Shown one piece after another: positions 43,697-53,018 of a stretch of DNA of 64,000 bases (the stretch's first letter is position 1; every line of letters starts with the position of its first letter). Both the position numbers and the translations under genes were made by a program. Source of the DNA: an uncultured Desulfobacter sp. (GTDB taxonomy: Bacteria; Desulfobacterota; Desulfobacteria; Desulfobacterales; Desulfobacteraceae); assembly GCF_963664415.1 (NCBI RefSeq), contig NZ_OY761445.1, positions 3,250,501-3,314,500 on the forward strand. Reading direction: 5' to 3'. The notes below the pieces were generated by a model. That model saw only the letters and a list, made by a program, of their open reading frames with translations, was not told the origin of the DNA and searched no databases.

Positions 43697-43717
43697 GGTT
43701 AAAGGTTAAAGGTTAAG
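43697..43717. repeat. Three tandem 7-bp units
   Basis: GGTTAAA GGTTAAA GGTTAAG in the 408-base gap between phoH and rel. Apart from the small frame at 43863-43955, nothing else is recognised in this gap. Confidence 0.6.
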
Positions 43718-43862
43718 TCGGGCCGCCTCGAATTGATTGTTACCCTTCGGGCGAATCGTTAGGAAATGAAACTCCCTATACGTTTAAAATAACCTGACTA
43801 TCTTGAGCATAAATAAAAATGGCTTTGTTGTATACTCAATTATTCTAAATTTTGGTTAGGAA

Positions 43863-43955
43863 ATGATGAAAAACAAAAAGAATATAGTTTTAAGTACTGG
43901 CCCAAAGCGCGCTTACATTAAAAAAGCCGCAGGCTTTATTTTTCCGGATTTTTAA
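43863..43955 (+). CDS. Possible 30-residue peptide
   Basis: ATGATG after TTAGGA opens a frame that runs to a TAA abutting the convergent rel stop. It begins MMKNKKNIVLSTGPKRAY and ends FIFPDF. A hairpin AAAAGCC GC AGGCTTT lies inside and would serve the rel transcript as terminator, so coding may be accidental. Confidence 0.2.
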   Translation: MMKNKKNIVLSTGPKRAYIKKAAGFIFPDF

Positions 43956-46115
43956 TCAAGCATCTCCAGTGACAACCCGTTTAACATCGTTAACAGTTTT
44001 TACCCGGCGAAGTTCCGTCATAACTTTTTTAAGCTGGCCGGAACTTCCTACCATAATGGTAAAATAAAAAACACTGATACCCTCGTCCGATGTTTCCGAG
44101 TGTGCGTTTAAGATGTTGATACCGGCCTTTGATATGACAGCTGCAATGTCGGCGAGAAGACCATGGCGATCGTCTGTCTTGATACAGATGGACGCAGGAT
44201 AGGATTCCTTAATATCACTGGCCCATTCGACCTCAATAATCCTTTCTCTGGCCATTTTTAAAACATTAAGGCAGTTCTTCCGGTGGATGGCGACGCCCTG
44301 CCCCTGGGTGATATATCCGATTATGGGATCTCCGGGTAAAGGATTGCAACATTTTGAAAACTTAACGAGAATATCATTGAGTCCTTTTACAATAACCCCG
44401 GTAGTCGGTTTGCCGGAAGGCTTGGAGATCGCTTTTTCAATGACTGCATCATCAGACTCTTCCGGATCTTTTTCAAACTCAGGCACAGCCCGGTTCAACA
44501 CCTGGAGCGCCGTCATTTGTCCGAATCCCACATGGGCGATCAGATCGTCAACCGTTTTGAAACCCAACGACTCAGCTACCCGGCCGATATCGCCTGATTT
44601 AATCAAAGCATTGAAATTTTGATTGCGCTTTCTGAATGTTTTCTCACACATTTCCCGTCCCAGGGAATAGCTTCGCTCTCTTTCCCTGGCATTGATATAG
44701 GCCCTAATTTTTGTCTTTGCCTTGACGGTTTTAACAAAATTTAGCCAGTCCCGGCTGGGGTTATGCCCTTTGGTGGTAATGATTTCAATGGTATCGCCGG
44801 TGCGCAGTTCATGGGACAGGGGAACAAGCTTCCCATTGACCCGGGCACCAGTGCATTGGGCCCCAACCTCCGTGTGAATCCGGTAGGCAAAATCAACAGG
44901 TGTCGCTTTTTTAGGAAGGGTTTTAATCTCCCCTGCCGGAGTAAACACGTAAATTTCTCCGGGATAAAGATCTATACGTACATTTTCAAGAAACTCATCC
45001 GGATCTTTGAGGTTTTCCTGGTTCTCCACAAGATTGCGGATCCAGGCAAACAACTCCCCGGTATTTTCATCAATCTTGGTGCCTTCCTTGTACGACCAGT
45101 GGGCAGCAATACCCGATTCCGCCACCCGATTCATCTCATGGGTCCGAATCTGGATTTCCACCCGTTCACCTTTAGGACCGATTACCGTTGTGTGGATGGA
45201 CTGGTACATATTGGGCTTGGGATTGCCTATATAGTCTTTTATTTTATAATAAATGGGTTTCCACATGGAGTGCACCGCCCCCATGGCAGCATAACACTGG
45301 GGCACGGTGTCCAGAATGATTCGAAAGGCAATGATGTCATACACATCGTCAAATTCAAGCCCTTGGGACAGCATTTTCTGGTAAATGGAATAAAAGGATT
45401 TAAACCGTCCCTTGATTTGACAGGGCAGCTCCATCTCGTCCATTTTATAGTGCAGGGAGGTTGAAACCTCGTTAATATACGCTTCCTGCTCATCCTTGGC
45501 CTTATTGACCAGGGTCTGGATACGATCATGCTCTTCACGCAGGGTATAAAAAAAGGCCATCTCTTCCAGTTCATTTTTAATCCAGAAGATACCCAGCCGC
45601 GCGGCGATCGGCGCATAGATATCCAGGGTTTCCTGGGCAATGGCGGCCTGTTTTTCGGGTTTTCTATGGTATTTAAGTGTCCGCATATTATGCAGACGAT
45701 CTGCCAATTTTATGAGCACCACCCGGATATCATCCGCCATAGCCAGGATCATTTTGCGCAAAGATTCTGCTTGCTGGGCGACTTTGGTGGCCGCGTGCAG
45801 GGCGGACAGCTTGGTCACGCCCTCCACTATATGTGCCACCCCGGGACCGAACATATCGGCAATATCTTCTTTGGTGGCAGGAGTATCCTCAATCACATCA
45901 TGGAGTAGCGCTGCAGCAATGCTCTCCATGTCCAGCTTCATGTGGGCCAGAATATTGGCCACCTCCAGAGGATGGGACAGATAGGGTTCTCCCGAGAGCC
46001 GGACCTGGCCTTCATGAACCTGAGCCGAATAAATATAGGCCCGGTCAATGAGCGAGACATCAGCATCTGGACTATACTCATAAATTTTGTCCAATATGTC
46101 GGTGATTCGAATCAT
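43956..46115 (-). CDS. spoT: Bifunctional (p)ppGpp synthetase/hydrolase (Rel/SpoT)
   Basis: The 719-residue protein has an HD hydrolase domain (ALLHDVIEDTPATKEDI near residue 65, LADRLHNMRTL), a synthetase domain (GRFKSFYSIYQKM, FDDVYDIIAFRI, GNPKPNMYQSIHTTV), a TGS domain (VFTPAGEIKTLPKKATPVDFAYRIH region) and a C-terminal ACT domain. Both active sites look intact, so it can make and degrade (p)ppGpp. DksA, its effector partner, is encoded at 17099. It ends a minus-strand cluster proS-rel, 38 bases after proS? The order by position is proS upstream on the minus strand. Confidence 0.93.
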   Translation of the reverse strand: MIRITDILDKIYEYSPDADVSLIDRAYIYSAQVHEGQVRLSGEPYLSHPLEVANILAHMKLDMESIAAALLHDVIEDTPATKEDIADMFGPGVAHIVEGVTKLSALHAATKVAQQAESLRKMILAMADDIRVVLIKLADRLHNMRTLKYHRKPEKQAAIAQETLDIYAPIAARLGIFWIKNELEEMAFFYTLREEHDRIQTLVNKAKDEQEAYINEVSTSLHYKMDEMELPCQIKGRFKSFYSIYQKMLSQGLEFDDVYDIIAFRIILDTVPQCYAAMGAVHSMWKPIYYKIKDYIGNPKPNMYQSIHTTVIGPKGERVEIQIRTHEMNRVAESGIAAHWSYKEGTKIDENTGELFAWIRNLVENQENLKDPDEFLENVRIDLYPGEIYVFTPAGEIKTLPKKATPVDFAYRIHTEVGAQCTGARVNGKLVPLSHELRTGDTIEIITTKGHNPSRDWLNFVKTVKAKTKIRAYINARERERSYSLGREMCEKTFRKRNQNFNALIKSGDIGRVAESLGFKTVDDLIAHVGFGQMTALQVLNRAVPEFEKDPEESDDAVIEKAISKPSGKPTTGVIVKGLNDILVKFSKCCNPLPGDPIIGYITQGQGVAIHRKNCLNVLKMARERIIEVEWASDIKESYPASICIKTDDRHGLLADIAAVISKAGINILNAHSETSDEGISVFYFTIMVGSSGQLKKVMTELRRVKTVNDVKRVVTGDA

Positions 46116-46153
46116 TTTACGCTACCGGCTCTTAGATTGTCCCTGACGCATGC

Positions 46154-47659
46154 TTAATATGCTTTGGCAAACAGGACGCGTCGTTCACTTTTCGCACCAC
46201 AACAAATACAGGTACCCTCCTCGTCGGGACTGTCAAAGGGAATGCACCGTATGGTTACGGACAAATCCTGTTTTATTTTCTCTTCACACTGGCCTGATCC
46301 GCACCAATGTGCCATGACAAACGCGCCGTTGTTGTACCCTTTTGCTTTTTTATACAGATCATAAAATTTATCTTTTTCATCAATAGAAAAGGTGTTGGCT
46401 TCCCGAAAAGCTTGGGCGCGCTGGAACAGAGAATTCTGGATATCATCCAGGATGTCGGCAATAGTACTTATAAAATCTTCTCTATCGATGCCCTTTTTCT
46501 CGCCTGTATCTCTGCGGGCCATGAACACACTGTTGTTTTCAATATCCCGGGGGCCCAGTTCCACACGCACGGGAATGCCTTTTTTCACCCACTCCCAGCC
46601 TCTGGCACCACCAATATCCCGGCTGTCGATCTCCACTTCCACGGGCAGACCATGAAAAGTCTGCTCTCTTAAGCGCGCTTTGAGTTCTTCAGCACTTTCC
46701 AGAACACCTGAATTGTCACCCCCTTTCTTAACTATAGGCAGAATCACCACATGGGCCGGGGCAATACGGGGCGGAACCACCAGGCCGTCATCATCGGAAT
46801 GCACCATAATCATGCCGCCGATCATCCGGGTGGATGTTCCCCAGGAGGTGGTCCAGGCATACTCTTCCTGGCCCGCTTCACTCTGAAATCTGATGTTGGA
46901 CCCTTTAGCAAAATTCTGGCCCAGAAAATGGGAGGTACCTGCCTGAAGCGCTCTCTTATCCTGCATCATGGCCTCAATGCAGGTGGTGTCATCTGCTCCG
47001 GGGAACCGTTCGGATTCACTCTTGCGGCCTTTGACGATCGGCATGGCCAGTCGCTCTTCAACAAACTTGGCGTAAAGTTCCAGCATCTGAAGAGTGCGTT
47101 CCATGGCCTCATCTTTTGTGGCATGGGCCGTATGCCCTTCCTGCCATAAAAATTCACTGGTCCGCAAAAACATACGCGTACGCATCTCCCAGCGCACCAC
47201 ATTGGCCCACTGATTTAAAAGGATCGGCAGATCCCGGTAAGAAGAGGTCCATTTAGACATGGACTCACCGATAATGGTTTCGGATGTGGGCCGGACAATC
47301 AACGGCTCAGCCAGCTCACCCGCCGGTACAAGTCCACCGTTTTCGCCCTTTTCCAGTTTATGATGGGTGACAACGGCACACTCCTTGGCAAAACCTTCCA
47401 CATGCTCGGCCTCTTTTTCAAGGTAGCTTAGGGGAATAAATAATGGGAAATAGGCGTTTTTTACCCCGGTTTCCTTGAACATGGCATCCATCTGTCTTTG
47501 TATGTTCTCCCAGATGGCAAATCCCCAGGGTTTAATCACCATGCATCCGCGGACTGGCGAATTTTCCGACATGTCCGAGGCCTTTACCACCTCCTGGTAC
47601 CACTGGGGATAATCTTCTTCCCGTGTGGGGGTGATGGCAGTCTTAACTTTCTTTCCCAT
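46154..47659 (-). CDS. proS: Prolyl-tRNA synthetase, archaeal/eukaryotic-like short type
   Basis: The 501-residue enzyme lacks the large editing insertion of the usual bacterial ProRS and has instead the C-terminal extension of the archaeal/eukaryotic type, with CGSGQCEEKIKQD and CICCGAKSERR, and terminates in AKAY as that type does. Class II motifs are present (PVRGCMVIKPWGFAIWENIQ, RPTSETIIGESMSKW, MRTRMFLRTSEFLWQEGHTAH). The start has AGGAGGAAATAA upstream and overlaps ispG by 17 bases. Short ProRS occurs in some bacteria including sulfate reducers. Confidence 0.94.
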   Translation of the reverse strand: MGKKVKTAITPTREEDYPQWYQEVVKASDMSENSPVRGCMVIKPWGFAIWENIQRQMDAMFKETGVKNAYFPLFIPLSYLEKEAEHVEGFAKECAVVTHHKLEKGENGGLVPAGELAEPLIVRPTSETIIGESMSKWTSSYRDLPILLNQWANVVRWEMRTRMFLRTSEFLWQEGHTAHATKDEAMERTLQMLELYAKFVEERLAMPIVKGRKSESERFPGADDTTCIEAMMQDKRALQAGTSHFLGQNFAKGSNIRFQSEAGQEEYAWTTSWGTSTRMIGGMIMVHSDDDGLVVPPRIAPAHVVILPIVKKGGDNSGVLESAEELKARLREQTFHGLPVEVEIDSRDIGGARGWEWVKKGIPVRVELGPRDIENNSVFMARRDTGEKKGIDREDFISTIADILDDIQNSLFQRAQAFREANTFSIDEKDKFYDLYKKAKGYNNGAFVMAHWCGSGQCEEKIKQDLSVTIRCIPFDSPDEEGTCICCGAKSERRVLFAKAY

Positions 47660-48737
47660 TTATTTCCTCCGCATTTAAAGTCATTGCGTCAATCTCTTTA
47701 ATCAATTCATCCACAAGACACGCCTGGTCAATTTTGCGGACAACTTTTCCCTTTTTAAACAAAATTCCCTTGCCGTCACCGCCGGCAATACCGATGTCCG
47801 CTTCTTTGGCTTCGCCCGGACCATTGACCACGCATCCCATAATAGCAACTTTAATCCGTGCTGTGCGCTCAAGTAAAGCTTTTTCTACCTGTTCGGCAAT
47901 TTTAAACAAATTTATTTTACACCGCCCACAGGTGGGACAGGAAATAAGCTCCGGCCCTCGTTGACGCAGCCCCAATGCCCGTAAAATTTCAAACCCGGTA
48001 CGGATCTCTTCCACCGGATCACGGGTCAGGGAAACCCGGATGGTGTCCCCGATGCCTTCGGACAACAGCATGCCGATGCCGATGGCGGATTTGGTGATGC
48101 CGGCATAGAGGCCGCCCGCCTCGGTCACTCCCACATGAAACGGAACGTCGGTCAATGGCGCAAGCTGCCGGTAGGCCTCCACGGTACGTTCCACATCCGA
48201 TGCCTTCAAGGAAACCTTGATATCATAAAACCCCAGATCTTCTAAAATCCGGATATTGGCAAGGGCACTTTCCACCATGCCCCGGGCCGTCACACCGAAT
48301 TGCTTTTCGATCTCTTTTTCCAAAGACCCGCCGTTTACCCCGATGCGGATGGGAAGCTTATGGGCCTTGGCACAATCCACCACGGCTTTTATTTTATCGG
48401 CCGTGCCGATATTTCCCGGATTGATCCGCAGTCCATCCACGCCGGATTCGGCTGAAGCAATGGCCAGGCGCCAGTCAAAATGGATGTCTGCAATCAAGGG
48501 GATATGAATCTTCTCTTTGATTTCTTTTAACGCCCTGGCCGCCTCCATATCCGGCACTGCTGCCCGGACAATGTCGCACCCGGCCTTTTCCAGGGACAAT
48601 ATCTGGTTTACAGTGGCTTGCACATCCTGGGTCTGGGTGTTGGTCATGGACTGAACCGAAACCTGTGCATCAGACCCCACAGGCTGAGACCCCACCTTTA
48701 TCTGCCGGGTTTTCCGGCGTTCTTTGAGCAGCGGCAT
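47643..48737 (-). CDS. ispG: 4-hydroxy-3-methylbut-2-enyl-diphosphate synthase
   Basis: The 364-residue [4Fe-4S] enzyme of the MEP isoprenoid pathway shows VGSDAQVSVQSMTNTQTQDV near residue 20, the TIM barrel, and the cluster ligands SCPTCGRCKINL near residue 269 and MGCVVNGPGEAKEADIGIAGG. ATATAAGGAT precedes ATG 48737. It heads an ispG-proS(-rel) minus-strand operon. Confidence 0.95.
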   Translation of the reverse strand: MPLLKERRKTRQIKVGSQPVGSDAQVSVQSMTNTQTQDVQATVNQILSLEKAGCDIVRAAVPDMEAARALKEIKEKIHIPLIADIHFDWRLAIASAESGVDGLRINPGNIGTADKIKAVVDCAKAHKLPIRIGVNGGSLEKEIEKQFGVTARGMVESALANIRILEDLGFYDIKVSLKASDVERTVEAYRQLAPLTDVPFHVGVTEAGGLYAGITKSAIGIGMLLSEGIGDTIRVSLTRDPVEEIRTGFEILRALGLRQRGPELISCPTCGRCKINLFKIAEQVEKALLERTARIKVAIMGCVVNGPGEAKEADIGIAGGDGKGILFKKGKVVRKIDQACLVDELIKEIDAMTLNAEEINGKES

Positions 48738-48933
48738 AATAAATCCTTATATTAAAAAGCAAATGCCTGCATCGCGATTCGGCCGGATGCAAGCATATAT
48801 TTATAGTCGATTAAATTATCATATTGGGATAGTTTTTTTCAAGACGTTGATGCCGGGCCGAAGGCCGGGCTAATGGTATAAAGCCAACCGGATATTGAAG
48901 CCCCCATAATAACGATATTTGTCGGGAAAACAA

Positions 48934-50082
48934 TTAAGTCCTTTTAATTATGCATTTAAAAAGGTTACCGTCCCGGTCATCAATGAAGTCAATATTCGGA
49001 TAGTTTTCCAATGCTCGCAATATGCCCGAACCAAAGCCCCTATACGGTAAAATTTGATATGCAAACGATGCCAATACCGGATTACGGGTATTTGAATTAC
49101 CCGCCTTAATATTTTCTACGGTAAGGTTGTTGGGCAGGTGTCCGGGGCTTATAATTTCCACACGGTCAGAAAAAACAAACACCCGGATGGGGGCGGAAAT
49201 GAAGTAATCACGATGGACAAGCGCATTGGCGACAAGCTCTTCCAAAACGATCCGCGGGATCTCCGGCAACCCTAAACTGTTTACCGACTGCTCTCCTTGC
49301 ACCTGCCGGGTATTGGACATGATAAAGTTAATGGTTTGCTGGAATATTTCAGAAACTTTCCCTGTAATATCACGGCTGTCTATGTAAGTGTCATGTGCAA
49401 GGGTGTTACCGGGGAAGACCGCTGCCTTTACGATAAAAGAGGGAAGGCGGCTGGAAGGGGATTGTCCAAACAGCACCGCCCCGGTTATATTCAGTTCGCC
49501 ATTTTTTCCAAGATTAAGATTTGAAATTGTCTGGGACAGAGGGACGGATTGATCGTCAAGGGATTCTCCGTATCTTTTTTGGAAAAATTCACGAAAATAG
49601 GGCATGTCAATATCCGCAATGGTCATCCCTTGTGCCGGGATGATATCCGCATGCACCATGCCTGAGTCTTGAAACAACAGCTGAATTTCCTCCCGGGAAG
49701 TTGCCTTGCGTTTATCCGCACCGTTTTTAACCCAGAAGGCACCGTTTTTATCCTGATAGGGTTTATTAATCCCTTTTGGAACATGAATAATCATAATACG
49801 CTGGTCATTGATTATGGCCATTTCTGACAACGGATTGACAGCCGGCTTTACATTCTGGCTGGCCGCATTGGACAAAAGATTATTAAGACGCTGAACGTCT
49901 TCCGTGGTAAGCCCGGTAACATTACCGTCATCATCCACACCAATAAATATTTTTCCGCCCAAGGTGTTGCTGAACGCAATGATCTCAATGGCCAGTGCGT
50001 CAATATTGGTAATGTTTTTTTTAAACTGATTGAGACTGTCCTCACCCTGGGCCAGGATCTGCATTATTTCTAAGGTTTCCAT
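48934..50082 (-). CDS. AlbA_2 (Schlafen-like) domain / ATP-binding transcriptional regulator-like protein
   Basis: The 382-residue protein has an N-terminal AlbA_2 domain (residues 10-130, IIAFSNTLGGKIFIGVDDDGNVTGL, IIHVPKGINKPYQDKNGAFWVKNGADKR), found in Schlafen-like and divergent AAA regulators, and a C-terminal GHKL-like/HATPase_c_4 part with VLEELVANALVHRDYF, FSDRVEIISPGHLPNN and RNPVLASFAYQILPYRGFGSGILRALE. Such proteins occur in defence and stress modules, but their activity is not generally known. The gene starts 13 bases inside the end of the TrlF-like C-terminal fragment and is transcribed with it. Confidence 0.85.
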   Translation of the reverse strand: METLEIMQILAQGEDSLNQFKKNITNIDALAIEIIAFSNTLGGKIFIGVDDDGNVTGLTTEDVQRLNNLLSNAASQNVKPAVNPLSEMAIINDQRIMIIHVPKGINKPYQDKNGAFWVKNGADKRKATSREEIQLLFQDSGMVHADIIPAQGMTIADIDMPYFREFFQKRYGESLDDQSVPLSQTISNLNLGKNGELNITGAVLFGQSPSSRLPSFIVKAAVFPGNTLAHDTYIDSRDITGKVSEIFQQTINFIMSNTRQVQGEQSVNSLGLPEIPRIVLEELVANALVHRDYFISAPIRVFVFSDRVEIISPGHLPNNLTVENIKAGNSNTRNPVLASFAYQILPYRGFGSGILRALENYPNIDFIDDRDGNLFKCIIKRT

Positions 50083-50435
50083 ATCTGATAAATCTCCTTG
50101 CGCCGTTTAAATGCCTCCTGGCCGCCTTCCATGATATCTACAATTGTTCTCTGGGTTGTTTGACTGTCCACGCTTCCGCTGCTGACGGATACCGTATTGT
50201 CCATGAATGAACAGGCATGAACCTGTTCCGCATCGCCTAGCACAGGAATGTTCGGATTGTGGGTGGCAAAAATAAACTGGACCTGGGGTTTCATCCTGCG
50301 AATCAGTTTAATTACGTCTTCATAAATGGTCTGGTTGCCCAGGTCATCTTCCGGCTGGTCAATAATGATGACATCATTCTCCTGCTGGCTGAGTACAAAA
50401 AGGATCAATGCTGAAACCCGTTGACCTAGTGGCAT
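50070..50435 (-). pseudogene. C-terminal fragment of TrlF-like ATPase (Walker B part)
   Basis: The 121-codon frame begins MPLGQRVSALILFVLS, which corresponds to the ABC/SMC-type signature (LSxGQR), continues with DVIIIDQPEDDLGN (Walker B) and FIFATHNPNIPVLGDAE, and ends at KIWKP-like residues just inside the AlbA_2 gene. It belongs to the protein encoded upstream at 50426-52714, whose frame stops ten bases after this ATG. Either it is a natural second subunit or the remnant of a frameshifted gene; ATG overlaps the TAG region, and translation from this ATG is possible. Confidence 0.7.
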
Positions 50436-52714
50436 AGAGAATGATGCTTCAACTCTTTGCCCCGGTACATGATGGTAAATTTATTAGGGGTCTGGAAGGT
50501 CAACAAGCTTTTCAAATTCTTTCTGAACAGATCCGTCAGAATTTGAGGGTTACTTTCGAAGAACCCTTTTGCATTTTCAAAATCTTTAAGAATGGCAATA
50601 AAATCCGTGTACGCATCAACAATGCCCTGATAGATTGTTTCCCGGATACCGCTTCCCTTGAAAATGCTTTTCATGAAATCCAGAAACGCTTGTTTCTCCT
50701 CCTTATATCCCGAACTAATTGAAATGGAATTACCTTCCGAACCCACCTTATCAAGTTCTGTTTTAATAAGATTAAATTCCGTAAGCCACAATTCATTTAA
50801 TTTATGCAATTCCACAAAAAGCGAATTCCACAGGTCTTTTTTTTGCTTTCCCTGCTTTTGGAGTACGATGATAAGCTGATTGGCCATAGCCAGTTTTTTC
50901 TTTAGGCCGAGGAATTCTTCTGAACTGATATTCTGGATGCCGCAGCTCTTTAACTCTTCTCCCAGTTTACGCTCGATTTGAGCAAACTCTTCAACCATCC
51001 CTTTACGCACTTGATCCAACTCAGTCCGGCAGTCAGATAGTCCCTGCTTTGACTTGCCCTGGCCGGTCAGCCAGGCTTTTATCTGATCAACAAAAGTAAT
51101 GTAGGTATTATAATGGCTATAAAACCGTTTAAATACTTCCAAGTTGTGCTTTGACTGATACCCTTTAAAATTTCGTATATCATCCTCATGCTGTGCAAGC
51201 AGGCTTTCAAGATCGGAAACAAAGCCTTCCGCTATCTGGCCCCCCTTTTGCATCGTTCTGACATCCAAGTCAAAATCCAGCCGTTTCTGCAATTTTTCCT
51301 CAACACCGTGTTCCGCATAAAATTTTAACCGGTGTTCTGTATCCTGTTTTATTTTCTTTTGCTCACCAATCTGATCCTGAACATTGGAAACTGTATCCAG
51401 CCGGTCAACGGACTCAATCACCCTTTGCTTTTGTTGCGCAATGTTACGCCTTACTTGATCCAGTTTTGATCCAAGAAGCTTGTCAACCAGATCCGTCTCA
51501 AACCCCTCACCGGTACTGGAAAGATCTTTTTGCCCAAAATAAATAGGTTTATGCAACACGGTCTCACGGATTGAGACTCCCGGCTGCAGGATGCCATCAA
51601 TCAAAACTTCGGAATAGGGTTCCTTCCAGACACGGCGGATAGTATAGGGTTGGCCATACCGGTCTACGGCATCAATTTCGATTTTTCCACCGCTTCCCAT
51701 CGTAAATCCGACCAAATCTTGTTTGTATTTGGTATCCCCCGCTTTTTCTCCAAAAGGGATATCAACAGCATAGCGAAGCACCTCCAAAATGGAAGATTTT
51801 CCGCTGCCTCGAATACCAATCAGAGTGTTAAGCTCCGGCGAGAAATGAAGTTTCTGCCCGGCAAGGGTCCCTCCCGTGAACCGGATATTACGAATTCGGG
51901 AATGGGTATGCGCTTTAATGCCGGACGCTGTGCGGTTTGAGTGGTCAATTAACGCAAATTGGACAGCCTCAAACGAAAAAGCCCCAAGCTTTAAGAAGTA
52001 TTCTCTGCCTTTACCAATATCAGAAATGGACTTACAATCAGAGCCCTCCACTTCGGCCGGATACCACTCCCTCAGCAATTTTTGAACTTTACCACGGTCA
52101 TCCCGTGTTCTGACCTTTTGAAATCCCAGGGTTCTTTTTCTGACGCTACCATACCGTTTTTCTGTAAAATCACCCAGTTTCCCGCCTTTCATTCCTTCCC
52201 ATAACCCGTTTCTTTGCTCCACATGGGCAAATATCAGAAAATAGTCCCGGGATGTCTTTTCCAGTTCTTCAACGACCTGGAGAATATTTTTATCGCTCCG
52301 GCCGTTTTCATGCTGATATTCGCTTTCTGCTTTTCCCGGAAACATACTGGAGATAAAGGGTGAGATATAATCATTGCCGTTGTCCAGCCATTGATCACTA
52401 AAAATAATCAGAGTATGAATGCCGTTGGCACCATCATTCACAGACAACTCCACCCCCGGAAGTAGACAAATAGCATTTTTACAGGCATTTTTACGAAGAG
52501 CTTTGAATTCAGAGGCATCAAACTTATTGTGGTTGGTAATAGCTCCGACCCGGATCCCTGCATTTTTAAGTCCTTCTATATAATCAGAGACAAAGCGGTT
52601 GTCTTCTCCGGTGAACTTGAACTCCTTGTCCGCCTTGGTATGAAGGTGAAAATCCGTTCGCAACCAATGGGTACCATATTTAAATATTTCAAGATCTTTG
52701 CCTTCTGAGTCCAT
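50426..52714 (-). CDS. TrlF-like PHP domain / SMC-type ATPase, split at the C-terminus
   Basis: I choose ATG 52714 because GGAGG lies six bases before it; an upstream in-frame ATG (52816) lacks a binding site. Numbering below is from 52816. A PHP domain (residues 50-295) contains RTDFHLHT, AITNHNKF, PGVELS, FAHVEQ and EGSDCKSISDIG; the family's TDHN and SDAHS are changed to TNHN (Asn95) and SDCKS (Lys262). The ATPase has Walker A GIRGSGKSS (334-342), and a long coiled coil (about 440-700) follows. The frame ends at KELKHHSLCH, just before the LSxGQR-like signature, and the rest is in another frame (50070-50435). TrlF-type proteins combine PHP with an SMC-like ATPase; role unknown to me, defence is plausible from the partner gene. 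Confidence 0.8.
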   Translation of the reverse strand: MDSEGKDLEIFKYGTHWLRTDFHLHTKADKEFKFTGEDNRFVSDYIEGLKNAGIRVGAITNHNKFDASEFKALRKNACKNAICLLPGVELSVNDGANGIHTLIIFSDQWLDNGNDYISPFISSMFPGKAESEYQHENGRSDKNILQVVEELEKTSRDYFLIFAHVEQRNGLWEGMKGGKLGDFTEKRYGSVRKRTLGFQKVRTRDDRGKVQKLLREWYPAEVEGSDCKSISDIGKGREYFLKLGAFSFEAVQFALIDHSNRTASGIKAHTHSRIRNIRFTGGTLAGQKLHFSPELNTLIGIRGSGKSSILEVLRYAVDIPFGEKAGDTKYKQDLVGFTMGSGGKIEIDAVDRYGQPYTIRRVWKEPYSEVLIDGILQPGVSIRETVLHKPIYFGQKDLSSTGEGFETDLVDKLLGSKLDQVRRNIAQQKQRVIESVDRLDTVSNVQDQIGEQKKIKQDTEHRLKFYAEHGVEEKLQKRLDFDLDVRTMQKGGQIAEGFVSDLESLLAQHEDDIRNFKGYQSKHNLEVFKRFYSHYNTYITFVDQIKAWLTGQGKSKQGLSDCRTELDQVRKGMVEEFAQIERKLGEELKSCGIQNISSEEFLGLKKKLAMANQLIIVLQKQGKQKKDLWNSLFVELHKLNELWLTEFNLIKTELDKVGSEGNSISISSGYKEEKQAFLDFMKSIFKGSGIRETIYQGIVDAYTDFIAILKDFENAKGFFESNPQILTDLFRKNLKSLLTFQTPNKFTIMYRGKELKHHSLCH

Positions 52715-53018
52715 TACCAGCCTCCAATTAAATTCTTGATTTTTATATTCACGCTCACCTGGTTCTTGCCAAACCGCACTAAGACATTTTGGGGTTTGCC
52801 CAAATATTTCACGCATTTTCTACTTAATGTGATGCAGCAGAATCTTTTCACCGGCAAGGAGATCAAGGGGAACCATCCGGGTTATATATTACTGTATCAT
52901 ACCGGTTAAATTTTTCATCATTATAAAAATAAACACTTAAACTCAGGCAAGTCATCTGGGATTACATTATTCCGCTCCATTGTTTTTTTACATGTATCTT
53001 TGTATTGTGCGTTTTAAT

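Noticed and set aside
43697..43717. 7-bp tandem triplet as a functional iteron
   Set aside because: Only three short units, no AT-rich unwinding region or replication gene nearby.
44763..45464. A 233-codon plus-strand ORF within the rel gene
   Set aside because: It is antisense to clear Rel/SpoT catalytic motifs and has no family features.
52715..52816. Longer N-terminus of the TrlF-like protein
   Set aside because: No ribosome binding site precedes 52816, while GGAGG lies correctly before ATG 52714.
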